Shown one piece after another: positions 1 through 8,320 of a stretch of DNA of 64,000 bases. A program made the position numbers and the translations under genes. Below the pieces are notes generated by a model that was not told the origin of the DNA, made no database searches, and saw nothing but the letters and a program-made list of their open reading frames with translations. Source of the stretch: Saccharothrix obliqua (GTDB lineage: Bacteria > Actinomycetota > Actinomycetes > Mycobacteriales > Pseudonocardiaceae); NCBI RefSeq assembly GCF_019375475.1, contig NZ_JAHXGQ010000017.1, positions 1 to 64,000 of the forward strand, read 5' to 3'. The stretch's first letter is position 1, and each line of letters starts with the position of its first letter.

Positions 1-14
1 GGGGTGGGGTGGGT

Positions 15-41
15 GGGGGCGAACGCTGTTGGTTCGCCCCC
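15..41. repeat. GC hairpin with long C-run
   Basis: GGGGGCGAAC (15-24) pairs perfectly with GTTCGCCCCC (32-41) around a 7-base loop. The right arm runs into 14 consecutive C residues (37-50). It looks like a transcription terminator of a gene to the left of the window. The homopolymer could also be length-variable or an assembly weak spot. Confidence 0.5.
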
Positions 42-278
42 CCCCCCCCCACCCTGTAGGCCCCGGGCGGCGGCGGACCACGCCGACCCGGCGAAGCCCC
101 CGCGCTCGACTTCGATGCCACGGCTCGACGGCCGCTCACTGTCTCGAGTCGAATACGCCCACGAGATGGACGCGCACCGCATGTCGTTGCCGCCATGCTC
201 GGTGATCGACGGACCGTCGATGTCGGTCCGTGCCGCTACCGTCGGTCGTCGCGATACCCCTTAACGGAGGACGGCCCG

Positions 279-1406
279 ATGTCCGCAGACGCGCGCCGGG
301 AGCGTGCCAGCAAGAACCGCCGCTACTTACCTCACGCGGACAGCTATGTCGCTCGTGAGGACTACTGCCAGCGGTGGCAGGTCGATCCTGAGTGTGTCAA
401 TGCCGACTGGCGTGAACTCGACACGCTGGAAGAGCACATTGTACGAGCCGCTGTATACCGCCTTATCGCGCTGCGCCAAGCCGTGATAGCCGGGGAGCGG
501 GACCGGCTGCCTGATCCGAGACTGGTCAACCCCGAAATGCGCGCCAGGACCACCCGCGACGTGATGGACCGCCTCACCCGCCTGCTCGCCAGGTTCGCCG
601 CCCAAGCCCGAGGAGTCGGATGGACATGGGACGAGCTGGCACGTTCGGTCACCGGATCCGAGGTTCCGTACTGGAAGGTCTCGGAAACCGGCGCATTCGA
701 ATCGGTGACCGGGCAACCGCTCGGAGCGATCGGTATGCGAACGCTGACGTGGCTCTGCCGAAGCTGTGACCAGCACATCACCGATCGAGGGCCCTACGGC
801 CATCCGGCCGACTGCGAATCGGGACACGCCGTCGACTGCGTACGCCACGCCGGCGAGGTCGCCGCCTACGAGCGAGCGGCCCGCCCGGTGGTCGCCCCGA
901 TGCTTCTTCGCAGTAGTCCGCCAGAAGAGGAGGACACCAGCACCGCGGACCTCTGCCGCCTCATCCGCTCCACCCGATGCCGCTGTGCGCAGTGTTTCTA
1001 CTGCGAGCGCCCCCTGGCAACCCGTCGGCACGAGCACGATCACTTCCCAGTTCCCCGGTCGGCGGACGGCGACCGGGTGGTACCAGCATGTCTGGACTGC
1101 CACGAACTGAAGGACACCTACCCCCTGCGCGGGTGGCCCCACGCCGAACTCGCCGCGGCATGGCACGGCATCCTCGCCTGTCTGGACGACGCAGGCGTTC
1201 CGGACGGTGAAGACCTCGCCCATCTGGGCATGGTCGACTACTGGAAGGAACAGCCCGACGCCTGGGACGAGGTCGTCCTGGCGCAGTGGCGGCAGCTCCG
1301 ACCGCTCAGCCGTGTGCTGTACGCCAAAGTGCGCGCTGCCAAGGAACGCCACAAGCGGACCCTCCTCAAGGACACCACGGGCCCCACCGCTCCCGGCACA
1401 GGCTGA
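279..1406 (+). CDS. HNH-type zinc-binding protein (putative endonuclease)
   Basis: 375-residue protein. The ATG at 279 is preceded by a good GGAGG ribosome binding site, so I prefer it to the upstream in-frame start at 195. Residues 239-275 hold a pattern typical of HNH nucleases: CFYC (C239, C242), then HEHDH (251-255), then CLDCH (271-275), giving two zinc-ligand pairs around a His/Asp cluster. A second Cys/His cluster at about 160-187 (C160, C163, C179, H183, C187) suggests another structural zinc. The N-terminal half is helical and unrecognised. It lies in what appears to be the integrated element ending at the tRNA, where HNH proteins often serve mobility or defence. The nuclease fold is inferred from motif only; the substrate is unknown. 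Confidence 0.6.
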   Translation: MSADARRERASKNRRYLPHADSYVAREDYCQRWQVDPECVNADWRELDTLEEHIVRAAVYRLIALRQAVIAGERDRLPDPRLVNPEMRARTTRDVMDRLTRLLARFAAQARGVGWTWDELARSVTGSEVPYWKVSETGAFESVTGQPLGAIGMRTLTWLCRSCDQHITDRGPYGHPADCESGHAVDCVRHAGEVAAYERAARPVVAPMLLRSSPPEEEDTSTADLCRLIRSTRCRCAQCFYCERPLATRRHEHDHFPVPRSADGDRVVPACLDCHELKDTYPLRGWPHAELAAAWHGILACLDDAGVPDGEDLAHLGMVDYWKEQPDAWDEVVLAQWRQLRPLSRVLYAKVRAAKERHKRTLLKDTTGPTAPGTG

Positions 1407-1717
1407 CCTACGAAGGTCGAGTACAGCGCCTCCTCACGGCCGAGGGCGTCATGCCCAACCCTCCTGGGACGGGCCGCAATAGAAAGGTCATAACCGGACG
1501 GCCATCCGCTGATCATCGATGCCGAATCTGAGTGAACCTGCGCATCAGGTCCAAGGCGGTCGACGCCATTCCGGCAGGTCACCGAGACGTTTCCCGTTAC
1601 CGAACCGTCGTCCTCATGATCCAGCATGATCGGCGTAGCAGAAGGCAGCTTCTGGCACGTGGTGGTGCTCACGGCGGCAGGTGAGCACCACCAGGCGATG
1701 CCCGGTGGGATCTCCGG
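1407..1717. other. Intergenic region, no gene seen
   Basis: About 310 bases between the converging HNH-type gene and the Cys-rich gene. I see no convincing reading frame with a ribosome binding site, no RNA gene, and only weak GC-rich inverted repeats. It presumably holds the terminators of both flanking genes. Confidence 0.4.
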
Positions 1718-2725
1718 TCAACGTCGGTTCTTCTTGCGCGCGGCCGCCTGACTTTTACGCCTGGCCTTCCTGATGTCCACCGCGGTGTCCGAGGGCCGAG
1801 ATGATCGACGGTCTGTCCGTACACGGCGGCGGCCCTCGGCATGCCACCGTTGCAGAACCGGCGGAAGGCTGCGCCTGGTCGCCAGCCAGTCCATCGCCGT
1901 GGCGGTCGCCTCGTCGGTCGACTCGACCGCCAGCCTCGCGGCCATGCGCGGCTTGGCCACCACCGTTGCCGCGATCGTGTCGTAGGCCGGGCCGTCCACG
2001 TAGTGCTGCATGGTCATCACATCCCGCACCCCGGGACAGAACGCCCCGCCCACCATCCAGGCGGCCCCGGCCATCACTCCACCGGAATCCTCACCCGCCG
2101 GCTCCTGACGGGTGAGGTTGACCAGCAGGTCCACCAGACGGCGCTCCTGCGCGTCGAGCACCACCGGAGCTTCCTCGGTCAACGCGCGCTCGTAGGCCGC
2201 CCGCGCCTCTTCGGCGTTGCGCAGCACGTGTACCCGGTCCAGGCCGCCCATGTCGAAGTGCAGGACCGCGTGACCGGTCTGCAGCCCGGATGCCCGACCA
2301 AGAACCTCCCCGGTCCTGCGGTAGCCGGCCAGGAGCACCTTCTCGGGCCGCCTGGAGCCTTTGCGCCACTGATCGCCCAGACGCGCATGCGGTGACGACA
2401 CGAACGGACAGATCTGCGCGGCGTACAGGCCGCAGACCTCGTGGACCGGAGCCTCCCCGTGCAGCGCCGGATCCATGTCGAGAACCTGCTCCTCGAACGC
2501 CACCTGCCACCGCAGTTCGTCATGGAAGGGATGGCCGCACACGGCACACAGGTCGAAGGCGGCCAGCGCCAGCTTCCGCCGCTCCGAGATCGACCCGAAG
2601 TCAACCCGGTCGGGAGGCTGGCTCACGGTCGTGATGATCGGATATCCGCGCTCGTCGGAGCGCAGGTCGGCACATCGGGCCGGCCGCGGTATCGACTCGG
2701 GACGTCGGCCTGTCTCCACTGCCAT
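1718..2725 (-). CDS. Cys/His-motif protein of unknown function
   Basis: About 335 residues from the ATG at 2725; a GTG at 2767 would add 14 residues, and neither start has a strong ribosome binding site. The N-terminal third carries CAVCG followed about 35 residues later by HEVCGLYAAQICPF, a likely zinc-binding arrangement seen in actinomycete proteins of unknown role. The middle is charged and helical, and the C-terminus is a strongly basic tail (KARRKSQAAARKKNRR) that could bind nucleic acid. No catalytic motif is recognised. It lies on the element side of the tRNA and is divergent from the excisionase-like gene. Function unknown. Confidence 0.6.
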   Translation of the reverse strand: MAVETGRRPESIPRPARCADLRSDERGYPIITTVSQPPDRVDFGSISERRKLALAAFDLCAVCGHPFHDELRWQVAFEEQVLDMDPALHGEAPVHEVCGLYAAQICPFVSSPHARLGDQWRKGSRRPEKVLLAGYRRTGEVLGRASGLQTGHAVLHFDMGGLDRVHVLRNAEEARAAYERALTEEAPVVLDAQERRLVDLLVNLTRQEPAGEDSGGVMAGAAWMVGGAFCPGVRDVMTMQHYVDGPAYDTIAATVVAKPRMAARLAVESTDEATATAMDWLATRRSLPPVLQRWHAEGRRRVRTDRRSSRPSDTAVDIRKARRKSQAAARKKNRR

Positions 2726-2785
2726 CCCAGCATGATCCCAGACGGCCGGGCCATGCCGGACACGCACCGGATCAGGATGACATCA

Positions 2786-2821
2786 GGTCCCTCCCCCTCC
2801 CCGAGGGGCGGGGGAGGGACC
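2786..2821. terminator. Strong G/C hairpin between divergent genes
   Basis: GGTCCCTCCCC (from 2786) pairs with GGGGAGGGACC (to 2821), with additional C/G pairing inside and a tiny loop near 2803. It lies in the 5' region between the Cys-rich gene and the excisionase-like gene. It may insulate the two divergent transcripts or act as an attenuator; this role is inferred from structure only. Confidence 0.4.
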
Positions 2822-2931
2822 GGGACTGAAGCAGAGTACGCCGGACCGCTTCGCTCGAACTACCACTACCGACGCCAACACATGTGCGATTATTTCGCTG
2901 ACCGAAACACGGATTCCCGATCAGTAAAAAA

Positions 2932-2961
2932 TTGACATCCGAGACTTTTGAAGTCACAGTA
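2932..2961 (+). promoter_or_regulatory. Promoter and palindrome upstream of excisionase-like gene
   Basis: A consensus -35 TTGACA (2932-2937) sits in an unusually AT-rich patch, with a weak -10 (CACAGTA) about 17 bases on. The palindrome GACTT-TTG-AAGTC (2943-2955) lies in the spacer, a good position for a repressor. This would control the small HTH gene starting at 2985/2991. Confidence 0.4.
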
Positions 2962-2984
2962 ACAAGGGGAACAAGGCAGGTGGT

Positions 2985-3281
2985 GTGACAATGCGACGCA
3001 ACGATGAACAAACGTACGGTGGATCCGGGTGGCATAGCGGACACGAGCCTCTCTACCAGGTCAGCGAGGTCGCGGAGCTGCTCCGCGTGTCCAAACAGAC
3101 CATCTACCGCGCCATCAACGACGGCGAACTGCCCGCAGTTCGCATTCGAAGCCGCAAACTCGTACCCGAATCGGCGGTCACGGCGGTGCTGCGACGCGCA
3201 GCGTCGGCCGGCGGGGCAAGTCCCGACGCGCCGGGTCCCGTAGAATCGCTCGCGTCGACGACGCAAAGAATCACCGAGTAA
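2985..3281 (+). CDS. Excisionase-family HTH DNA-binding protein
   Basis: 98 residues from GTG 2985, or 96 from ATG 2991; an AAGGCAGG ribosome binding site lies upstream of both. Residues about 23-65 match the MerR-like HTH_17/excisionase fold: LYQVSEVAELLRVSKQTIYR, then a wing containing GELPAVRIRSRKLVPES. The C-terminal 30 residues are low complexity. Such proteins act as recombination directionality factors (Xis) or as small regulators in integrated actinomycete elements. Its position next to the tyrosine integrase, which it faces convergently, supports an Xis role, but a plain regulator is possible. Confidence 0.7.
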   Translation: MTMRRNDEQTYGGSGWHSGHEPLYQVSEVAELLRVSKQTIYRAINDGELPAVRIRSRKLVPESAVTAVLRRAASAGGASPDAPGPVESLASTTQRITE

Positions 3282-3364
3282 AGCCCAGTAGCGCAGCTAA
3301 GCCGACCGGTAGCCGGACAGCATGGTTTGGGGCGGCGGTGAGCACCGCCACCCCGGACCACAGG

Positions 3365-4438
3365 TCATCCGTCGTCGTTGTCGAACACCTCGGTCGGCGT
3401 GCTGAGGGCCAGCGGGTGTGGCTCGCCGGTCAGCATGGACAGGGCGGTGGCGACCTCTTCCAGGTCGGCTTTCGTGTAGACCGCGATCGCGCCGGGTTTG
3501 GCGTCGCCGCTGGGGCGGTGACCGGCGTAGGCGCGGGCCACCGCCTCGCCGAAGTTGCGTTCCACCCACTTCAGGGTGGTGTGCCGCAACCAGTGCGTGG
3601 AGATGTTCTGGGTGCGGACCGGTTCGACGTGGTCGCGCAGTCGGTCCCACAGGCCGTCGTAGCGCCGGTAGGTCAACGGTTTGCCGTTGTGGTAGCGCAG
3701 TACCTTGCTGGTCGGTTCGCGTGCTCCGCGGTGGTGGGCGTGGTCGACCAGGTGGGTCATCAGCGTCGGTGACACCGGCTGCCAGCGGCTCTGTTCACCC
3801 TTCTCGTGCAACAGGACCAGGCACTGCTCCCGGTCCAGGCCGTGGAGTTCCAACGCCAGCGCGCCGCCGCGGCGGGCGGCGGTCTCGACGTGGAACCGGA
3901 TCAACAGCGCGTCCAGCGCCGGGTCGTCGCCGGTGGTGGAGGCCGCCTCGGTGACCGCCTCCAACACCGTGTTGTTCAACCCGCGCCGGGTCGGTACCGC
4001 CCGCTTGGGTTTCTTCACCTTCCACGTCGGATCCCGACTCGCGGGGATCAGCTCGTCGTCGACGGCGAACCTGTACAGGCACCGCGTGGCGCTGAACATG
4101 TGCTCGGCCGCGCTGTGCCCACCCCGCCAGTTACGCCGCCGCACCGCGGTCTGACGGATGTGCCCGAACAGCCACGTCAGGTCCGAGGCGGGAACCTCGT
4201 CCAACCGGCGGTCGGGCCACAGCGCCACCAACCTGTTCCAGTAGGTGCCGTAAAGCTTGCGCGTGCCCTCGCCCACCAACCCTGACACCACCGGCACCCA
4301 CTCGGCGATCGTGGGCACCTCCCGCGGCGGCGCGGCCGGCTGCGAGGCCACCAACGCCTCCGGCGACACCCCCAACAGCGCCAGCACCTGACGTGCCTTC
4401 TCTAGATCCTCCGTACTCGGCTCGGCCCGGTCCGTCAT
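3365..4438 (-). CDS. Tyrosine-family site-specific integrase
   Basis: 357 residues. The catalytic set is visible: the Arg of ETAARRGG (R189/R190), HWLRH (H282, R285), AGH (H307) and the nucleophile Tyr in AVYTK (Y321). The N-terminal 60-140 region resembles a SAM-like core-binding domain. It should catalyse strand exchange between attP and attB. The gene overlaps the upstream AbrB-like gene by ATGA (4435-4438), so the two are translationally coupled, and the pair starts right beside tRNA-Leu, the classic arrangement for an element integrated at a tRNA 3' end. All catalytic residues are present, so it may be active. Confidence 0.88.
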   Translation of the reverse strand: MTDRAEPSTEDLEKARQVLALLGVSPEALVASQPAAPPREVPTIAEWVPVVSGLVGEGTRKLYGTYWNRLVALWPDRRLDEVPASDLTWLFGHIRQTAVRRRNWRGGHSAAEHMFSATRCLYRFAVDDELIPASRDPTWKVKKPKRAVPTRRGLNNTVLEAVTEAASTTGDDPALDALLIRFHVETAARRGGALALELHGLDREQCLVLLHEKGEQSRWQPVSPTLMTHLVDHAHHRGAREPTSKVLRYHNGKPLTYRRYDGLWDRLRDHVEPVRTQNISTHWLRHTTLKWVERNFGEAVARAYAGHRPSGDAKPGAIAVYTKADLEEVATALSMLTGEPHPLALSTPTEVFDNDDG

Positions 4439-5076
4439 GACGAACCACCCGCCGCACCGTCGCCGGTCCCATTGACCTGTACCTGTGCCGGACCTGGATC
4501 GGTTGCGGCGCCCTCGGCGTCGAACGGCCGCGACGCCACGACCACCTGACGCGGATCGGGGAGGGCCTTGTCCAGCGCCACCAGGCTGTGCACCACCATC
4601 GCCGAACGGTCCGGAACCGCGACCAACAGCACCGGATCACCGATCTCGAACGACCACCAACGCCGCACGACCAGCGGAACCTGGATCAACCCGCGCCTGC
4701 TCAGCGCGAACACACCACGGGGATTGCGCTGAAGCACCAGCGAGGCCCCGTGCAACCGGATGTCCAGCCGTTCCCGCGGAACCCACCGCAGCAGCGCCAA
4801 CAACGGCTGGTTGGCCAACCGGCCACGATCATCGAACCGCGCCAAGGCGTAACGCGGCCGATCCCGCATGCTCAACTGCCCCAGATCCCGAATCGAAGGC
4901 GCGGGCGTGCGCCGCTTGTCCAGAACCCGGCGCTGCGGAGCGGATGGTGAAGGTTGCCCGACCTCGGCCGACGCAGCCTTGTCGGTCGGCACGCCGGAAA
5001 CACCGCCCGGATTTCCGGAACGGTGTCGAGGGGAGGTGGTACCCGGTGGAAGACCGGAGATGACCTTGTCAGTCAC
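4435..5076 (-). CDS. AbrB/SpoVT-like protein coupled to integrase
   Basis: 213 residues from GTG 5076, which has AGGCGG upstream; an in-frame start at 5217 would run almost to the tRNA and is less likely. The C-terminal half (about 110-185) contains repeated short beta segments such as RGLIQVPLVVRRWW followed by GDPVLLVAVPDRSAMVVH, resembling the swapped-hairpin AbrB/MazE/SpoVT DNA-binding fold. The N-terminal region is disordered and Pro/Ser-rich. The stop overlaps the integrase start (ATGA), so it probably regulates or assists integration. The fold assignment is by pattern and moderately sure; the exact role is unknown. Confidence 0.6.
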   Translation of the reverse strand: MTDKVISGLPPGTTSPRHRSGNPGGVSGVPTDKAASAEVGQPSPSAPQRRVLDKRRTPAPSIRDLGQLSMRDRPRYALARFDDRGRLANQPLLALLRWVPRERLDIRLHGASLVLQRNPRGVFALSRRGLIQVPLVVRRWWSFEIGDPVLLVAVPDRSAMVVHSLVALDKALPDPRQVVVASRPFDAEGAATDPGPAQVQVNGTGDGAAGGSS

Positions 5077-5191
5077 GGCCACCACCGCCTGGAGCGGTAG
5101 AGGCCGTGCCGACCACTTGAACACCCGACCGACAGATTGGTCGGGTACCTGAACTGGTGTTATTGGACGGGGATCCAACACACGATCTTGT

Positions 5192-5273
5192 GTCCGAGGG
5201 GGGACTTGAACCCCCACCCCCTTTCGGGGACTAGCACCTCAAGCTAGCGCGTCTGCCATTCCGCCACCCGGAC
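5192..5273 (-). tRNA. tRNA-Leu (GAG anticodon)
   Basis: Read on the minus strand, the acceptor arms GTCCGGG and CCTCGGAC close an 82-base cloverleaf. The anticodon stem CTAGC/GCTAG surrounds the loop TTGAGGT, giving GAG. A class II variable arm (GTCCCCGAAAGGGG type) and a T arm GGGGG-TTCAAGT-CCCCC are present. No CCA is encoded. The 3' end points towards the integrase, making it the probable attachment site of the element to the left. Confidence 0.93.
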
Positions 5274-5465
5274 TCGGCTCTCGCCGTGGTGTGGCCATAG
5301 ATTACATGATCGTCTTTCGTGGTCCAAATCCGGGGGACGCGCAAGGAGTCGTCGTGGGGTTTTGGCTGCTCACGACGGGTACAGCTTGAGCGGTGCGTTG
5401 CAGCGACGTGGACGGCTTGTAGCAGGTTGTTACTCTCTGTTGTGAGTAGCTGTAGGGTCATGTGC

Positions 5466-5999
5466 TCACACGGCGGGCGGCGTCGCGTTCGGGGTCCCAC
5501 CCGCCAACTCACCGGGTATCGGCTGAAGGCCCTTGACGCGCTCCCACAGGCGGGTGAAGCGGTCGATGCGCCATAGCTGTGCCAGGACCAGCACGGTCGC
5601 ACCGAACGCCGTGGGCCACAACCGCAATGCCATCAGGCCCCAAACGATCAGGCCGACACCGGCCAAACCTACGAGGGTCAGCAAGCGCAGGACCGCGCGG
5701 TGGTCGGGCGGGATCAGGTTGTGGTCGCGCAGCCAGGCCCGTTCGCCGTAGATGCCGCGCGCGGCCCAGGTTTCCGGGTTGTCGACCGGCGGGAACACCC
5801 GCGGGTTGAGGAAGAGCCACGCCACCACGACGCCGATCGGCAACAGGCTCCACCAACCGATCCAGGTACGGCTCCACACGGCCACCAGCAGGGCGGGGAT
5901 GGCGGCGAAGCGGGTCCAGACGCTCCAGGGGTTGGCGTGGCGCCGCCACGCCTCGTCGTCCATGTGGAAGATCGTGGCGATCCGGTCGGCGACGTTCAT
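5466..5999 (-). CDS. DUF6653-type membrane protein
   Basis: 177 residues; the ATG at 5999 has a good GGAGAGGAAG ribosome binding site. The N-terminal signature MDDEAWRRHANPWSVWTRF is characteristic of the DUF6653 family of small membrane proteins. Four hydrophobic segments are visible, two at about 28-65 and two at about 105-143. No function is established. It is the last gene of a three-gene operon with the glycosyltransferase and TetR regulator (27-base gap to the glycosyltransferase stop), so it probably responds to the same signal. Confidence 0.75.
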   Translation of the reverse strand: MNVADRIATIFHMDDEAWRRHANPWSVWTRFAAIPALLVAVWSRTWIGWWSLLPIGVVVAWLFLNPRVFPPVDNPETWAARGIYGERAWLRDHNLIPPDHRAVLRLLTLVGLAGVGLIVWGLMALRLWPTAFGATVLVLAQLWRIDRFTRLWERVKGLQPIPGELAGGTPNATPPAV

Positions 6000-6026
6000 A
6001 GCGCTTCCTCTCCGGCGAACGGGTTG

Positions 6027-7280
6027 TCAGTGGACGAGGTCTTCGAGTGCGGCGACTGCCCGGGTGACGCCGTCCTCGGCGCGGATGGCGGCGCCGAGTT
6101 CGTGTGCGTGTTGGCGCATCGCCGTGTCGTGCACGGCGGTGGCGATGGCTTCGGCGAGCGCGGTCGCCGTGAGTCGTTGTCGGCTCAGCGGTGGTGGCGC
6201 GATGCCGACCACGTGTGCGCGGTGTGCCCAGTGAGGTTGGTCGGCGACGAACGGGCACACCACCTGCGGCACACCGGCGGCCAGTGCGGCGGCGGTGGTG
6301 CCTGCTCCCCCGTGGTGCACGACCACTCTTATGCGCGGGAACAGCCACTGGTGCGGGGCTTGGTCGATGACGAGAATGTCCGTTGTGGACGGTAGCGCCG
6401 TGATGCTTCCCCAGCCGGTGGCAAGCACGGCGCGGACGCCGGCCTTGCGGATCGCCTCGGTGAGGATGCGGCCGGTGCGCGCGGTGTCGCGGCCTGCCAT
6501 GCTGCCGAAGCCCAGGTAGACCGGTGGGGGTCCGGCGGACAGGAACTCCTCCAGGTGTGGCGGCGGCGTCCACGGCGAGTCGGGCAAGTACCAGAATCCG
6601 GTGGTGCGCACGGTGGTCGGCCAGTCAGGTGCGACGGGGGTGATGCGCGGGCTGAACGCCTGAAGTACCAGTCGGTTGTGCAGCAGGTTGTGGGAGCCGC
6701 GGCGGCGCGGTAGGCCGAGTTGGTCGACCCGCCACCGGTCGGTGATGCCGGCGTAGGAGCGCAGCGTCGCGCTCGCCGCCAGGTAGGTGGCGCGGTTGAG
6801 GCTCTTGGGCAGCCGAGGCAGCGGCACCATCGGGCAGGGAAACGCCGCGGTGGGCACCCAGCCTGGTTGCAGGGCGGCGAGCACGGCTGGGACGCCGAGC
6901 AGTTCGGCGACGTGTTGCGCAGGCACGGCTGGGGTGTGCACGACCACGTCGGCGGCCGAACCGCGGGCGACGTCACCAACGTCGCGCAGCACGTCGGCCA
7001 TCAGCGGCTTGATGCGGCGCGCGGCGCGCACCGCGGTGATCTTGCCCCGCAGACCGCGGTAACCGCCGTCGATGGCCTGCCGGAGCACGGGGTCGTGCAA
7101 CAACTTGTTGGGCCCTTCGTCCAACCCGGCGAACTCGACTCCGTGCTCGGCCGCCATCGCGCCGGCGGAGTGCGGCGCGGCCAGCAGGACCTCGTGGCCG
7201 GCGCGGCGCAGCGCCACGGCCAACGCGAGCATCGGCTGCACGTCGCCGCGCGTGCCGTGGGTGACCAGCAGCGCCCTCAT
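6027..7280 (-). CDS. GT1-family (UGT/MGT-like) glycosyltransferase
   Basis: 417 residues, full length for the GtfA/B-like GT-B fold. The N-terminus MRALLVTHGTRGDVQP is the typical acceptor-domain start with the GTRGDVQP loop. The C-terminal donor domain shows VVHHGGAGTTAAALAAGVP and a DQPHWA segment that bind the nucleotide sugar. Such enzymes glycosylate small molecules, including antibiotics, for synthesis or self-protection. The start overlaps the TetR stop (ATGA at 7277-7280), so it is under TetR control and may inactivate a xenobiotic. The acceptor is unknown. Confidence 0.85.
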   Translation of the reverse strand: MRALLVTHGTRGDVQPMLALAVALRRAGHEVLLAAPHSAGAMAAEHGVEFAGLDEGPNKLLHDPVLRQAIDGGYRGLRGKITAVRAARRIKPLMADVLRDVGDVARGSAADVVVHTPAVPAQHVAELLGVPAVLAALQPGWVPTAAFPCPMVPLPRLPKSLNRATYLAASATLRSYAGITDRWRVDQLGLPRRRGSHNLLHNRLVLQAFSPRITPVAPDWPTTVRTTGFWYLPDSPWTPPPHLEEFLSAGPPPVYLGFGSMAGRDTARTGRILTEAIRKAGVRAVLATGWGSITALPSTTDILVIDQAPHQWLFPRIRVVVHHGGAGTTAAALAAGVPQVVCPFVADQPHWAHRAHVVGIAPPPLSRQRLTATALAEAIATAVHDTAMRQHAHELGAAIRAEDGVTRAVAALEDLVH

Positions 7281-7864
7281 CGGTCGAGTTCGGTGAATGC
7301 GCGCAGCCAGTGGTCGTCGGTGAACAGCCCACCGGTGAGCATTTCCAGCCCGGCTCGCGCCCCCTTGGTCCCGGCGGGGTCACTGCCCAACAGCCGCTCG
7401 ACCTGCTCGCCCAGCAGCAGTGGCGCGAGCTGCCAGGACACGTAGACCACCGCCCGTGCCCGCGCGTCCGACGTCGGCCGCACCCGTCCGGCAGCCTCCC
7501 CTTCGGCCAGCCACTGCTCGGTGCGCTCCACGATCCGGGTGAACAGCGCGGTCGCGGCATCGGTGCCGTCCAGCAGTGAGCGGGCCAGGTAGCGCCGCGC
7601 CGGTGTCGCCGCCGCCAGCACCCGTGCCAGCGCCTCCCCCTCCAGGTCGTCGCCGCCCTCCATGCCCGCCAGCACGTGCTCGTCACACGCCTGCCGTAGC
7701 CCCTCTTTCGACCCGAAGTGATGCACCACCAGCGCCGGCGACACCCCGGCGTCCGCGGCGATGGCCCGCATCGACGCACCGGCCACCCCGTCGGCGCCGA
7801 AGCGGAGGAGGGCGGCATCACGGATGCGAGCCCGCGCGGTCAGATCCGACTTGGCTGAACCCAT
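7277..7864 (-). CDS. TetR-family repressor
   Basis: 195 residues from ATG 7864. A longer frame to 7900 would run through the operator palindrome, so the shorter start is preferred. The N-terminal HTH is clear: ARIRDAALLRFGADGVAGAS, then MRAIAADAGVSPALVVHHFGSKEGL, a textbook TetR recognition-helix region. The C-terminal ligand domain is diverse. It is the first gene of the operon with the glycosyltransferase and DUF6653 protein, and likely represses itself and them until a ligand binds. Confidence 0.88.
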   Translation of the reverse strand: MGSAKSDLTARARIRDAALLRFGADGVAGASMRAIAADAGVSPALVVHHFGSKEGLRQACDEHVLAGMEGGDDLEGEALARVLAAATPARRYLARSLLDGTDAATALFTRIVERTEQWLAEGEAAGRVRPTSDARARAVVYVSWQLAPLLLGEQVERLLGSDPAGTKGARAGLEMLTGGLFTDDHWLRAFTELDR

Positions 7865-7875
7865 GTACAGAGTAT

Positions 7876-7889
7876 TGAACACGTGTTCA
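7876..7889 (-). promoter_or_regulatory. Perfect 14-bp palindromic operator
   Basis: TGAACACGTGTTCA is a perfect palindrome 12 bases upstream of the preferred TetR start. Its size and place are typical of a TetR-family operator, suggesting autoregulation of the operon. Confidence 0.6.
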
Positions 7890-7900
7890 GTCTTCGCCAC

Positions 7901-8274
7901 GGAGATCGCGGATCTTTACGCCATGTTTGCGGGTTTCCCGGCGTTGTCCCAGGAAAGCGCAAGGAACACGGCGACGCGCGGGCTCGGGTGATCACTAGCG
8001 AGATTGTGTGACCGTGAATGCGTGGTGTCGGGGTCGAGCGTGGTCATCCGGCTGATCGGGGATGCGGTAATGGGTCAAGGCTCGCTGGGGGTCGCTGGCC
8101 CGCGGCACGTCGAACTCGAACACGGGAGAACTGGAAGTTCACCTGGCTGGTCGTCGTGCCGGGCTCGGTGACGCGGTAACTGGGAGCGAGCGGCGTGTAG
8201 GGGGCCTGCGCTTCCGGCACGCCGATCGCCCGGTCAGAGGCAGCTGCTGTGGGAGGGTGTGGTTGTTCTTGGTC
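7901..8274. other. Intergenic region, no gene seen
   Basis: About 370 bases between the TetR promoter and the terminator of the propeller protein. Short reading frames exist, but none has a ribosome binding site with a protein-like composition. It holds no recognisable RNA gene. Confidence 0.4.
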
Positions 8275-8317
8275 GTTCCCTTGTGCGGTGCCGGACTTCC
8301 GGCACCGCACAAGGAAC
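8275..8317 (-). terminator. Terminator of propeller/RTX gene
   Basis: A 14-bp perfect stem (TTGTGCGGTGCCGG, 8281-8294, with its complement at 8299-8312) around loop ACTT is extended by GTTCC/GGAAC after a one-base bulge. It lies three bases beyond the stop codon at 8321. No T-run follows, as is common in actinomycetes. Confidence 0.75.
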
Positions 8318-8320
8318 GGT

